Shown here: piece after piece, positions 33,803 to 41,491 of the stretch
How positions within the stretch are numbered: position 1 is the stretch's first letter
How the letters are laid out: each line of letters opens with the position of its first letter
Assembly: GCA_003599425.1 (NCBI GenBank)
Contig: QZKC01000052.1
Span: 1-60,880 of the forward strand
Length of the DNA stretch: 60,880 nucleotides
Reading direction: 5' to 3'
Source: Nitrospiraceae bacterium
GTDB lineage: Bacteria; Nitrospirota; Thermodesulfovibrionia; UBA6902
Program-made: the position numbers and the translations under genes
Notes under the pieces: generated by a model
The model's database searches: none
Seen by the model: only the letters and a program-made list of their open reading frames with translations
Told to the model about the DNA's origin: nothing

Positions 33803-36800
33803 TTATTTGTCCAGTATTTGCCTGACTGTTTTCAGCAATTCATTCGGCATGACAGGTTTTGGGAGAAAGCTCAGGCCTGCCTCAATAATGTCCCTTGTGT
33901 GGATCACATCTGCGGTATATCCGCTCATGAATAATACTTTGATATCAGATTTTATTTTAAGGATCTCTTCGTAGGCCTCTTTCCCGTTTCTGCCGGGCAT
34001 TATCACGTCAAAAATGAGCAGCTTAATGTCTTCTGCCCTCTCATTGAATTTCCTTATTGCTTCGTTGCCGTCTTTTGCTTCTATGATCGTGTATCCAAAC
34101 TCGCTGAGTATTGAGCTTATAAGGCTCCTGAGCGCTTTGTCATCCTCAGCAACAAGAACAGTTTCAGTTCCGCCCCTGATGAAGACAGACTCCCCGGCAG
34201 ATGAACCGTCACTTTGTGCAGATTTCAGAAGAGGTAGATACATCCTGAATGTTGTCCCTTTTTCCGGCTCGCTGTATACAGTAATATACCCATTATTCTG
34301 ATGCACTGCGCCGTACACCATCGCAAGCCCCAGACCGGTGCCCCTGCCTACTTCCTTTGTCGTAAAAAATGGTTCAAATATCCTGTCCTGTGTCTTCTCA
34401 TCCATTCCAACGCCGGTATCGGTCACAGACAAGGTCGCGTATTCACCCTGAACTCCGAATCCATTACGCGTGATAAATTCATCGTCCATGATCCTCATCC
34501 CTGTCTCAATAAAGAAACTCCCTCCATGCGGCATGGCGTCCCTCGCGTTGGTTGCGAGGTTCATCAGGATCTGTTCGATTTGCACGCTGTCAGCCATGAT
34601 GTACAGCGGCTTCCCGGAAAGGACGACTTTCATCTCTATATCTTCACGTATCACCCGGGACAGGATTCTCTGCACATTGTGTATTATCACATTGAGGTCT
34701 ACAGGCCTGGGGCTGATGATCTGCCTCCTGCTGAACGCGAGGAGGCTCTGTGTGAGATTGGCCCCTCGTTCCGCCGATCTGAGTATATGGTCAATGTTGA
34801 TCCTCAAGGGTTCATCCGGTTTCATTTTCATTTTGAGGATATTCGAAAACCCTATTATTGCTGTGAGAATATTGTTAAAGTCATGCGCGATCCCTCCTGC
34901 AAGGAGCCCGACAGCTTCCATTTTCTGCGCCTGAAAGAGCTGCTCCTGCAGTTTCTTTTGTCCCGAGACGTCTCTTAAAGCTACGATCCTGGCATTACGT
35001 CCATGATATTTACAGTTAGCGCCGAAAGCCTCTATCTGGAGTATGTGGCCATCTTTTCGCCGAAGTTCAACCTCATATACCCCCCTTCTGCCTGAGCGTA
35101 TGTACTCATGAATGCGTTGTTGTGAATCAGGGGGGAAAAGGTCAATTACATTACTCCCGAGCAGATCAGAACCTGGATATCCTGCCATCTCAGCCATACG
35201 CTCATTAAGGTCAATGATCATCAAATTCTCATGAATAAATATGCCGTCGAAACCCCGTTCAAGAAGTATCCTGAAGCGCTCCTCGCTTTCAAACACCTCC
35301 TCTTCCGCCTGCTTGCGTTCAGTGATGTCCACAATAAGGCCGTCATATGCAATTAACTTCCCTTCATTACCATACCGGGGAACAGGCGTGTTTCTTACCC
35401 ATCTGACAGTCCCGGCCTTATGGATGATCCTGTGCTCGATGGGCTGCATGCTTTCACCGGATGATATTTTTTTAGCATGCTCCCTTACACTTTCCTTGTC
35501 CTCCTCATGCACCATCCTGTACCAGAGATACGGGTCGGCGTCATATTCTTCAGTTGTATACCCTGTGACAGCAACGCAGCCGGGCCCGTGCTTTGTTGAG
35601 GCAGGTTGTCCGTCCTTTATCTCTACGGTAAAGATATAATCTGTTACCGAATCGACAAGTTTTCGATACCGCTCTTCGCTTTTCCTGAGCGCGTGCTCCG
35701 CTGTCTTACGTTCTGTGACGTCGTAACATGATCCGATATACCCTGCGAATATACCGCTAAGGTCATAAAACGGCCGGCCCATATCGACTATCCAGCGGTA
35801 CTCGCCGCTATGGTGACGGAGGCGGTATTCCATTTGAAATGGCTGGCGCGCTTGGAAGGAGTCAAAATATATTTTTACAGAGCGTTCCACATCCCCTGGG
35901 TGTACTCCTTCAGCCCATCCGTCGCCCAATTCCTGTTTCAGGGTGCGTCCCGTGAAATCCATCCATGTCTTATTGAAGTAATCACATTTCGCATCAAGCC
36001 CTGAACGCCAGATAAGGGCAGGGAAATCATCAAACAGGGTAAGATAAAAATCCCTCCCCTTTATTATTTCGGATTCCGCCTTTTTGCGTTTGGTGATATC
36101 ATGGGCGATCCCCTGCACCGCCACGACTGTTCCCTTTGGAACAGCCACAGGGACCTCGGTAACCTCCAGCCATCTCTTGCGCCCGTCTTTGTGAAATATC
36201 TCTACTTCATAGGGCGGCTGTCTGACGCCTTTGATGCTGAGATCTGAATGTCTTACGACTTCCTGATTGACGGGATGGTCCGTGAGGTATTGTGTATAGT
36301 GAGTCATTAACTCTTCCGGCGTGTACCCCAAAATATTCTTCACAGAAGAGCTCAGGTAGGTAAATATCCCCTCTGTGTTATGAATGTAAATAAAGTGGTT
36401 CTCCTCCACGCTCTCAACAAGACTCTGATATGTCTGCCTGCTTTTTTCGAGTTCTTCTATATGCAGAACATTTTGCAAACAATGGGCAAGGCGGGGAGCA
36501 AGCAATTCGAGGATCAGGCGTTTGTCTTGCGTGATTCCGTCAGTTTTTTTTGAGGCCGTGTTTAAGGTGCCTATGCACTGGTTGTTGCTGATAAGGGGTA
36601 TGAGGAAATAGGACTTGAACCCTGACTGAAGAAGAATCTTATCAACTTCATAAAAGGTTTTCAATTTCTTTATTTCCGGCCTGTAAAGCGGTTTGGCCTG
36701 TTTAGTTACCTCTGTGATAACAGTCTTCTCAAAAGACAGGAAGTCCCCTGATTCAATTCCCTGGATCCCGGTTACTGCATCATAGACCCTGAAGCCACCG

Positions 36801-36967
36801 GCGTCATTTTGCAAAAGGGCAATAGATACACGCCCGATACGGAGCCTCTTGTGGATGAAATTCAATGCCCTGCCGACAACCAGCGAGAATTCATAATGAG
36901 CAATTTCGCTGTCAAATGCCTGAATAGTCCTGAGGGCCTTGCTGAGAGATTCTTTTGTAACCGGCAT
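33803..36967 (-). CDS. hybrid histidine kinase, GAF-PAS(x4)-HisKA-HATPase-REC
   Basis: 1054 residues with no membrane helix, so a cytoplasmic sensor. A GAF domain (about 20-155) is followed by four PAS domains separated by DITERKxAE linkers (at about 165, 295, 425 and 560), then HisKA with [16 protein letters not shown], HATPase ([27 protein letters not shown]), and a receiver ([26 protein letters not shown]). The architecture and H-box match the other hybrid kinase at 55.8-58.7 kb. Multiple PAS domains suggest integration of redox or small-molecule signals. The target is unknown. Confidence 0.92.
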   Translation of the reverse strand: MPVTKESLSKALRTIQAFDSEIAHYEFSLVVGRALNFIHKRLRIGRVSIALLQNDAGGFRVYDAVTGIQGIESGDFLSFEKTVITEVTKQAKPLYRPEIKKLKTFYEVDKILLQSGFKSYFLIPLISNNQCIGTLNTASKKTDGITQDKRLILELLAPRLAHCLQNVLHIEELEKSRQTYQSLVESVEENHFIYIHNTEGIFTYLSSSVKNILGYTPEELMTHYTQYLTDHPVNQEVVRHSDLSIKGVRQPPYEVEIFHKDGRKRWLEVTEVPVAVPKGTVVAVQGIAHDITKRKKAESEIIKGRDFYLTLFDDFPALIWRSGLDAKCDYFNKTWMDFTGRTLKQELGDGWAEGVHPGDVERSVKIYFDSFQARQPFQMEYRLRHHSGEYRWIVDMGRPFYDLSGIFAGYIGSCYDVTERKTAEHALRKSEERYRKLVDSVTDYIFTVEIKDGQPASTKHGPGCVAVTGYTTEEYDADPYLWYRMVHEEDKESVREHAKKISSGESMQPIEHRIIHKAGTVRWVRNTPVPRYGNEGKLIAYDGLIVDITERKQAEEEVFESEERFRILLERGFDGIFIHENLMIIDLNERMAEMAGYPGSDLLGSNVIDLFPPDSQQRIHEYIRSGRRGVYEVELRRKDGHILQIEAFGANCKYHGRNARIVALRDVSGQKKLQEQLFQAQKMEAVGLLAGGIAHDFNNILTAIIGFSNILKMKMKPDEPLRINIDHILRSAERGANLTQSLLAFSRRQIISPRPVDLNVIIHNVQRILSRVIREDIEMKVVLSGKPLYIMADSVQIEQILMNLATNARDAMPHGGSFFIETGMRIMDDEFITRNGFGVQGEYATLSVTDTGVGMDEKTQDRIFEPFFTTKEVGRGTGLGLAMVYGAVHQNNGYITVYSEPEKGTTFRMYLPLLKSAQSDGSSAGESVFIRGGTETVLVAEDDKALRSLISSILSEFGYTIIEAKDGNEAIRKFNERAEDIKLLIFDVIMPGRNGKEAYEEILKIKSDIKVLFMSGYTADVIHTRDIIEAGLSFLPKPVMPNELLKTVRQILDK

Positions 36968-37030
36968 ACAGGAATTTTAGCACAAAAAGACATGTTCGAG
37001 ATGAGGAGAGAAAATAAAAGCGTCTGCTTC

Positions 37031-37495
37031 TCAGCCCCTGAGAATCAGGCCCGGCAACACGAGCACGTACATGATCATAACGACTGAGCCGCTGATAAGC
37101 CATGCCGGCGGTTTCACGGTGCCGGAGTTGTCTTCACAGGTCCTGCACTTATGATATGCATACGTTCCCTTGATCCCCTGATACAGGAAAAAGAGGAATA
37201 TCCATCCGACCATGAAAGAGACCGGTTCTATCCGGGATGATATCGATGTCCTGAGTATCATACTGAAGAGAAAATATTCGAACATCAGCACGGCACAGGT
37301 ACGGTTTTTCTTATATATTCCGTACGCCATACCGAAAATGAACGCACCATCGATCAGTGCAAGGAAATTGAATAACGATATACCATTCTGCGGGTTTACG
37401 ATCAATGCGATTGCCCCGGCAACTGTTATGACGCCGCACACTATCGCGGCTATCTGGGCACACTTTATTTTTTTCTCGATTCTGGGATGTTCCAT
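37031..37495 (-). CDS. small multi-pass membrane protein
   Basis: The track begins at 37567; ATG 37495 behind GGAGGT-N6 is the better start, giving 154 residues. Four hydrophobic segments are visible (AQIAAIVCGVITVAGAIALI, LIDGAFIFGMAYGIY, VLMFEYFLFSMIL, VGWIFLFFLYQGI) and a fifth at the C-terminus, with a cysteine pair CRTC in a loop. I do not recognise a characterised family. Confidence 0.68.
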   Translation of the reverse strand: MEHPRIEKKIKCAQIAAIVCGVITVAGAIALIVNPQNGISLFNFLALIDGAFIFGMAYGIYKKNRTCAVLMFEYFLFSMILRTSISSRIEPVSFMVGWIFLFFLYQGIKGTYAYHKCRTCEDNSGTVKPPAWLISGSVVMIMYVLVLPGLILRG

Positions 37496-37609
37496 ATGAG
37501 TACCTCCGGGCAGCTTCCTGGTTCGTTGGATGCAGATGCCGCTCTCATTACTTGTATCGGCTATCATGAGCAGTTCCTTAAAAACCGGGGAAAGACTGAA
37601 GAAAGCAAA

Positions 37610-37682
37610 CAGCTATCAGCGGTCAGCAGTTAGCGATCAGCTTACTGTTTTTTAAAAGCTTATCGCTGAAAGCTGACAGCCG
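37610..37682. repeat. AGCTGACAGC-type palindromic repeat, copy 3
   Basis: Arms AGCTATCAGCGGTCAGC and GCTGAAAGCTGACAGC surround TTAGCGATCAGCTTA and its partner, giving a long imperfect hairpin upstream of the mscL promoter. Confidence 0.6.
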
Positions 37683-37697
37683 TTGTTATAATATTTC

Positions 37698-37725
37698 TTG
37701 ACAACCTGAAATCAATTGCTATACT
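37698..37725 (+). promoter_or_regulatory. sigma-70 type promoter of mscL
   Basis: TTGACA and TATACT are separated by 16 bp, about 32 bp upstream of the mscL ATG, which also has AAAGGAG. Confidence 0.6.
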
Positions 37726-37756
37726 TAAGGTCACAGTATAAAGAAAGGAGAAAATC

Positions 37757-38215
37757 ATGTTAAAGGAATTCAAGGAATTTGCCATGCGGGGGAATGTAGT
37801 CGACATGGCCGTCGGTATCATCATCGGCGCTGCATTTGGGACCATCATAACATCGCTCGTCTCGGATATTCTCATGCCGCCTATAGGGCTCCTGCTTGGA
37901 GGTGTGGACTTTTCAAATCTTTTTATTACCGTTAAGGAGGGAGCGACAGCAGGGCCATTCGCGACCCTTGCGGATGCGCAGAAGGCAGGCGCTGTCACCG
38001 TCAATTATGGTGTGTTCCTCAACAAAGTGATCTCCTTCATTATCGTTGCATTTGCCATCTTCATGGTCATCAAAGGCATGAACAGCCTGAAACGCAAGGA
38101 AGAAGCTGCCCCGGCAGCGCCCACGACAAAAGAATGCAACTACTGTTTCTCTACAATTCCGATCAAGGCGATCCGCTGCCCGAGCTGCACATCAGATTTG
38201 ACCGTTAAGGCTTAA
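37757..38215 (+). CDS. mscL: large-conductance mechanosensitive channel with zinc-ribbon tail
   Basis: 152 residues. Helix 1 ([22 protein letters not shown]) and the pore-facing segment, a periplasmic loop, and helix 2 ([22 protein letters not shown]) define MscL, the pentameric emergency valve for hypo-osmotic shock. After helix 2 an alanine/proline linker leads to CNYC and CPSC, a zinc ribbon of about 25 residues replacing the usual cytoplasmic helix end. Such tails occur in some bacteria; a metal-bound cytoplasmic cap is plausible. Confidence 0.95.
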   Translation: MLKEFKEFAMRGNVVDMAVGIIIGAAFGTIITSLVSDILMPPIGLLLGGVDFSNLFITVKEGATAGPFATLADAQKAGAVTVNYGVFLNKVISFIIVAFAIFMVIKGMNSLKRKEEAAPAAPTTKECNYCFSTIPIKAIRCPSCTSDLTVKA

Positions 38216-38244
38216 GAGAGAAAGATAGAGCATGATCCAGAACC

Positions 38245-38274
38245 TGTAGGGGTTTGATTAATCAAACCCCTACA
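38245..38274. repeat. GTAGGGG-family palindrome, copy 3 (perfect 30 bp)
   Basis: TGTAGGGGTTTGATT and its exact reverse complement, with no loop. It lies 29 bp after the mscL stop and could end transcripts from both sides. The arms match copies at 7069 and 14468. Confidence 0.75.
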
Positions 38275-38277
38275 ATT

Positions 38278-38469
38278 CTAAAAACCCGTTATACCAGGCC
38301 CGGACTCCTCTTCTGAAAATGCTATTCTCACAGCTTCTTTGAAAGTGGTTTTTTCCATATGAATGATCTTGTCTATACCGTTGTCCCTGCAAACCACCTC
38401 ATTCTTCAACCCTTCGATCAGGACCGGTGAGGTTGTTCCTGAAATATCCCATGATGTGCATGAGCACAT
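38278..38469 (-). pseudogene. C-terminal fragment of an SDR/DUF2867 oxidoreductase
   Basis: The frame's second part (VLIEGLKNEVVCRDNGIDKI and KTTFKEAVRIAF) resembles the C-terminus of NAD(P)-binding SDR proteins with DUF2867. The catalytic Rossmann part is missing and the upstream codons run into the DUF523 fragment in another frame. It is therefore the 3' end of a deleted gene. Confidence 0.5.
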
Positions 38470-38573
38470 TGGTATTCTTTTTTACTGTTGCCACAAGGCG
38501 GAGCCCCTCCGTCATACCTCACGTTCTCGCCAAGGAGGCACCTGCTTATCCCTATCCTGATTTTTTCTCCCAT
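38418..38573 (-). pseudogene. N-terminal fragment of a DUF523 (YbbK-like) protein
   Basis: ATG 38573 overlaps the end of the SRPBCC gene. The first about 23 residues (KIRIGISRCLLGENVRYDGG) are the diagnostic opening of DUF523 proteins. The match then ends and the frame stops after 51 codons. Together with the SDR 3' fragment it marks an internal deletion that removed most of two genes. Confidence 0.6.
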
Positions 38574-39031
38574 AGCCCGCTCTCTGATATCTTTTCCGGC
38601 ATGGCGCTGTTTTCAGCAGCATATTTCAGGTCCTGCAGCATCAGGACCGAAAGCTGGTGCAGCCGTCTTTTGGGAATGTGGAAAAAAAGTCTTTTCATCC
38701 AGTTCAGCCTGAATACTTCCCGGCTGGTAAGAAGTGTCTTTCCATTCTGCTCCGCGAAATGAAATTCATGACGCGCAAATATTCCGTGTTTGGAACCCGA
38801 CCAGACGACCCGCTGTCCTGGTATCAACTCTTCAACTACCGGTTCAATATTCACGGGGAATGTAAACGGACGGATGCAGAACTTGAAGGTTTTGCCCTCA
38901 GTCAGTTGGGCTGAATCAGATGTAACATCGCTCACGACCGTGCTCCAGTCCTTCCAGCAGGAGAGGTCTGTAAAGGTATGCCAAACCTTCCTGATCGGCG
39001 CGTTAATTACTATCGATTCACTGATTATCAT
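38552..39031 (-). CDS. SRPBCC (START/Bet v 1-like) protein
   Basis: 159 residues of the polyketide-cyclase-like SRPBCC fold: SIVINAPIRKVWHTFTDLSCWKDW at the start, VVWSGSKHGIFARHEFHF in the central strands, and a long C-terminal helix. It would bind a hydrophobic ligand in a deep pocket; the substrate is unknown. It was probably the first gene of an SRPBCC-DUF523-SDR operon whose downstream members are now fragments, so its own function may be decaying. Confidence 0.75.
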   Translation of the reverse strand: MIISESIVINAPIRKVWHTFTDLSCWKDWSTVVSDVTSDSAQLTEGKTFKFCIRPFTFPVNIEPVVEELIPGQRVVWSGSKHGIFARHEFHFAEQNGKTLLTSREVFRLNWMKRLFFHIPKRRLHQLSVLMLQDLKYAAENSAMPEKISESGLWEKKSG

Positions 39032-39167
39032 CGGTCTCTTGTTTTACGGGAATTATACGATATAATTTAATTGTCTGGAAAGAAAATTCCGGAAGTGTCA
39101 GTCGTTTCATTACTGACACTGACACCTTTACTTTTGAAATCTATATCTTATTGGAGCTACATTCGTC

Positions 39168-40079
39168 ATGAACAAGACACGAAAAATCTGGAAGGTTCTA
39201 AAGAGTAAACCCACCATCGAAGGTGCCGGTGTTCATTTAAGGAGGGCCTTTGGTTTCAGTGAAGTCCCCCTGTTCGACCCGTTCCTCATGCTTGATGATT
39301 TCCGTTCAGACGATCCCGAATGCTATCTCAAAGGCTTTCCCTGGCACCCTCACCGGGGCATTGAAACAATAACATATGTCCTGAACGGAAAAGTGGAGCA
39401 CGGCGACAGCATGGGGAACAAGGGAGTAATTACGCCCGGCGATGTTCAATGGATGACAGCGGGAAGCGGGATTATCCATCAGGAGATGCCAAAGGGAGAC
39501 AATGACGGCGTAATGGGAGGATTTCAGCTATGGGCAAATCTCCCCGCGTCTCACAAGATGATGGAACCCAGGTACAGAGATGTAAAAAGCGCACAGATAC
39601 CTGAGATGGAACTTGAAAATGGAGTAAGGATCAGAATCATATGCGGCAAGGTTGGCACCAAGCAAGGCCCCGTCAGGGACATTGTCATTGATCCTGAATA
39701 CCTTGACATCTCTGTCCCGCCTGGTTCAGAGTGGGCACACCCAACAAAGCGCGGGCACACGGTATTAGCATATGTGATCGAAGGCAAGGGATATTTCTGC
39801 AAAGAGAAAAACCCGTTCACCTATGAAGTCACAGGAGAGAACTATTTCGATATCCAGCGCGACCCCTTCATCGGCAATGGCACGCTTGTCCTGTTTGATG
39901 ACGGCGATGAAGTCATGGCCATGACCGAAAATGAACCGGTCAGGTTCCTGCTGATATCAGGAAAACCGATCGGCGAGCCGGTTGCGTGGTATGGACCTAT
40001 TGTCATGAACACGCAGGAAGAACTTAAACTTGCCTTTGAGGAATACCGGAACGGTACGTTTATCAGGCACAGGACGTGA
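39168..40079 (+). CDS. pirin family protein
   Basis: 303 residues of the bicupin pirin family. FPWHPHRGIETITYVLNGKVEHGDSMGN carries the metal-binding histidines, and WMTAGSGIIHQEMP supplies another ligand. A pirin C-terminal cupin follows. Bacterial pirins include quercetin-2,3-dioxygenases; many are uncharacterised stress-linked proteins. GGAG precedes the ATG at longer spacing. The next gene begins at an overlapping GTG, so the three cupin/repair genes form an operon. Confidence 0.9.
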   Translation: MNKTRKIWKVLKSKPTIEGAGVHLRRAFGFSEVPLFDPFLMLDDFRSDDPECYLKGFPWHPHRGIETITYVLNGKVEHGDSMGNKGVITPGDVQWMTAGSGIIHQEMPKGDNDGVMGGFQLWANLPASHKMMEPRYRDVKSAQIPEMELENGVRIRIICGKVGTKQGPVRDIVIDPEYLDISVPPGSEWAHPTKRGHTVLAYVIEGKGYFCKEKNPFTYEVTGENYFDIQRDPFIGNGTLVLFDDGDEVMAMTENEPVRFLLISGKPIGEPVAWYGPIVMNTQEELKLAFEEYRNGTFIRHRT

Positions 40080-40789
40080 GGACAGACATTGTACGGGACA
40101 TAAAGGCTGCACTGAGAAAATCAGGCGATAAAAAGATCGCTGAGCATTCCCGGAGATTTTTCAAGACAGGCAAGGGCGAATATGCTGAAGGGGATAAATT
40201 TCTGGGGATAAGGGTGCCGGTGCTGCGAAAGCTGGTGAGAAAATACCGTGGGATAACGATTGATGAAGCGATGATGCTTCTCATATCAGAATTTCACGAA
40301 GAGCGGTTATTCTCCCTCTTGTCTCTTATTGAGTTATACAAAAAATCAGGAGATGATGCTCAGGGAAGTATATTCAAGCTCTATTTAAGCAGTACGGAGT
40401 ATATCAACAACTGGGACCTTATAGATCTTTCAGCGCCGCATATAGTCGGCGTTTATCTGCAACGCCGTAACAGGGCTCCGCTTTACACACTCGCAGAATC
40501 GGAAAGCCTGTGGGAGCGGAGGATCGCGATCATGGCAACATTCCATTTTATCAGGCAGAATGATTTTAGTGATGCACTGGAGATATCGCGACTTTTTTTG
40601 AAAGACAGGGAAGACCTGATACATAAGGCAACCGGCTGGATGCTGCGGGAGGTCTGGAAGAGGGACACTGAGTCTGCGGAACAGTTTCTCAGCAAGCGCT
40701 GCAGGAGCATGCCGCGCACCACGTTACGTTACGCGATAGAGAAATTACCTGAAAAGAAAAGGATCCGTTATCTGAAAGGAGAAATATAA
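40076..40789 (+). CDS. DNA alkylation repair protein (AlkD-like)
   Basis: 237 residues starting at GTG, overlapping the pirin stop (GTGA). The helical-repeat fold is recognisable: EYAEGDKFLGIRVPVLRKLVRKY, WDLIDLSAPHIVG, ERRIAIMATFHFIRQNDF, and HKATGWMLREVWKRD. This is the HEAT-like AlkD glycosylase family that removes positively charged alkylated bases. The conserved aspartate and aromatic residues of the WDLID region are present. Confidence 0.88.
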   Translation: MRTDIVRDIKAALRKSGDKKIAEHSRRFFKTGKGEYAEGDKFLGIRVPVLRKLVRKYRGITIDEAMMLLISEFHEERLFSLLSLIELYKKSGDDAQGSIFKLYLSSTEYINNWDLIDLSAPHIVGVYLQRRNRAPLYTLAESESLWERRIAIMATFHFIRQNDFSDALEISRLFLKDREDLIHKATGWMLREVWKRDTESAEQFLSKRCRSMPRTTLRYAIEKLPEKKRIRYLKGEI

Positions 40790-40791
40790 TT

Positions 40792-41151
40792 ATGCCAATA
40801 CTGATCAGAAGACCTGTCGTGATCGCCTCGGCAGGAAATAAGCCAAAGGAGATCAGGGAATATGTCGGACGTGTCAATACTAAGACAAGTGATGTAAGCA
40901 TTGCGCGGATGAAGAGTCCAGGCGGATGGATCGAGCCCGGGCAGCAGCCTGAGTTCGATGAGTATACCCTAATATTGCGCGGCATGCTCAGGGTCACGAC
41001 AAAGACAGAGATGATCGATGTCCATGAAGGAGAGGCGGTACTTGTACAGCAGGGCGAATGGGTGCAATACAGCACTCCGGAGCCGGATGGGGCAGAGTAT
41101 GTCGCCGTGTGTCTTCCCGCATTCTCGCCTGAGAGTGTGCACAGGGATTAA
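40792..41151 (+). CDS. small cupin protein
   Basis: 119 residues with a cupin core (PGQQPEFDEYTLILRGMLRV and VHEGEAVLVQQGEWVQYS), 2 bp after the alkD-like gene. The first cupin motif lacks the usual HxH pair (only E and D remain), so metal binding may be altered. Function is unknown. A strong hairpin follows the stop. Confidence 0.78.
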   Translation: MPILIRRPVVIASAGNKPKEIREYVGRVNTKTSDVSIARMKSPGGWIEPGQQPEFDEYTLILRGMLRVTTKTEMIDVHEGEAVLVQQGEWVQYSTPEPDGAEYVAVCLPAFSPESVHRD

Positions 41152-41170
41152 TTCGGACTATTCGCAAGTC

Positions 41171-41197
41171 TGGAGCAAGTATGGGTGGCTTGCTCCA
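41171..41197 (+). terminator. terminator of the pirin-alkD-cupin operon
   Basis: TGGAGCAAG and its exact complement form a 9-bp stem with a 9-nt loop, followed by AAAATAAATTT. An outer ATTCGGA/TCCGAAT pair encloses it. Confidence 0.65.
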
Positions 41198-41277
41198 AAA
41201 TAAATTTATGAACAATCCGAATAAAGCGCATTGTGATATGCTATCCAGATGAAAGACCAGAAGGGATGTTTAGATAT

Positions 41278-41428
41278 CACAAAGGCAAGCCTGTCTCAGG
41301 ATTTCTATAATCGACAGGATTGTTTGCATTTTGTCTTTTCATTTTACAAAGGTAATCTTTCGATAAGATTCGAAGTCTTTTTTTCAAAGGTGTCGTACAG
41401 AAATCTTCGTCAGCCTCACCTTTGTGCC
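41278..41428 (+). repeat. CACAAAGG miniature element, copy B
   Basis: 151 bp, same orientation as copy A. The ends are CACAAAGGCAAGCCTGTCTC and its near complement (CAGCCTCACCTTTGTG), with TTTCTATAATCGACA inside. The interior differs from the other copies. The remainder of this 340-bp gap holds the operon terminator and nothing else I recognise. Confidence 0.72.
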
Positions 41429-41491
41429 TTTGCTCCTTTGTCCCTGGGTGCCTTCTATTGGAACAGAGTTCGCTATGAATAACCTGTGCTG

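Noticed and set aside
34301-34978. 225-residue plus-strand ORF
   Set aside because: Antisense to the kinase core of the 33803-36967 hybrid kinase; no independent start or domain.
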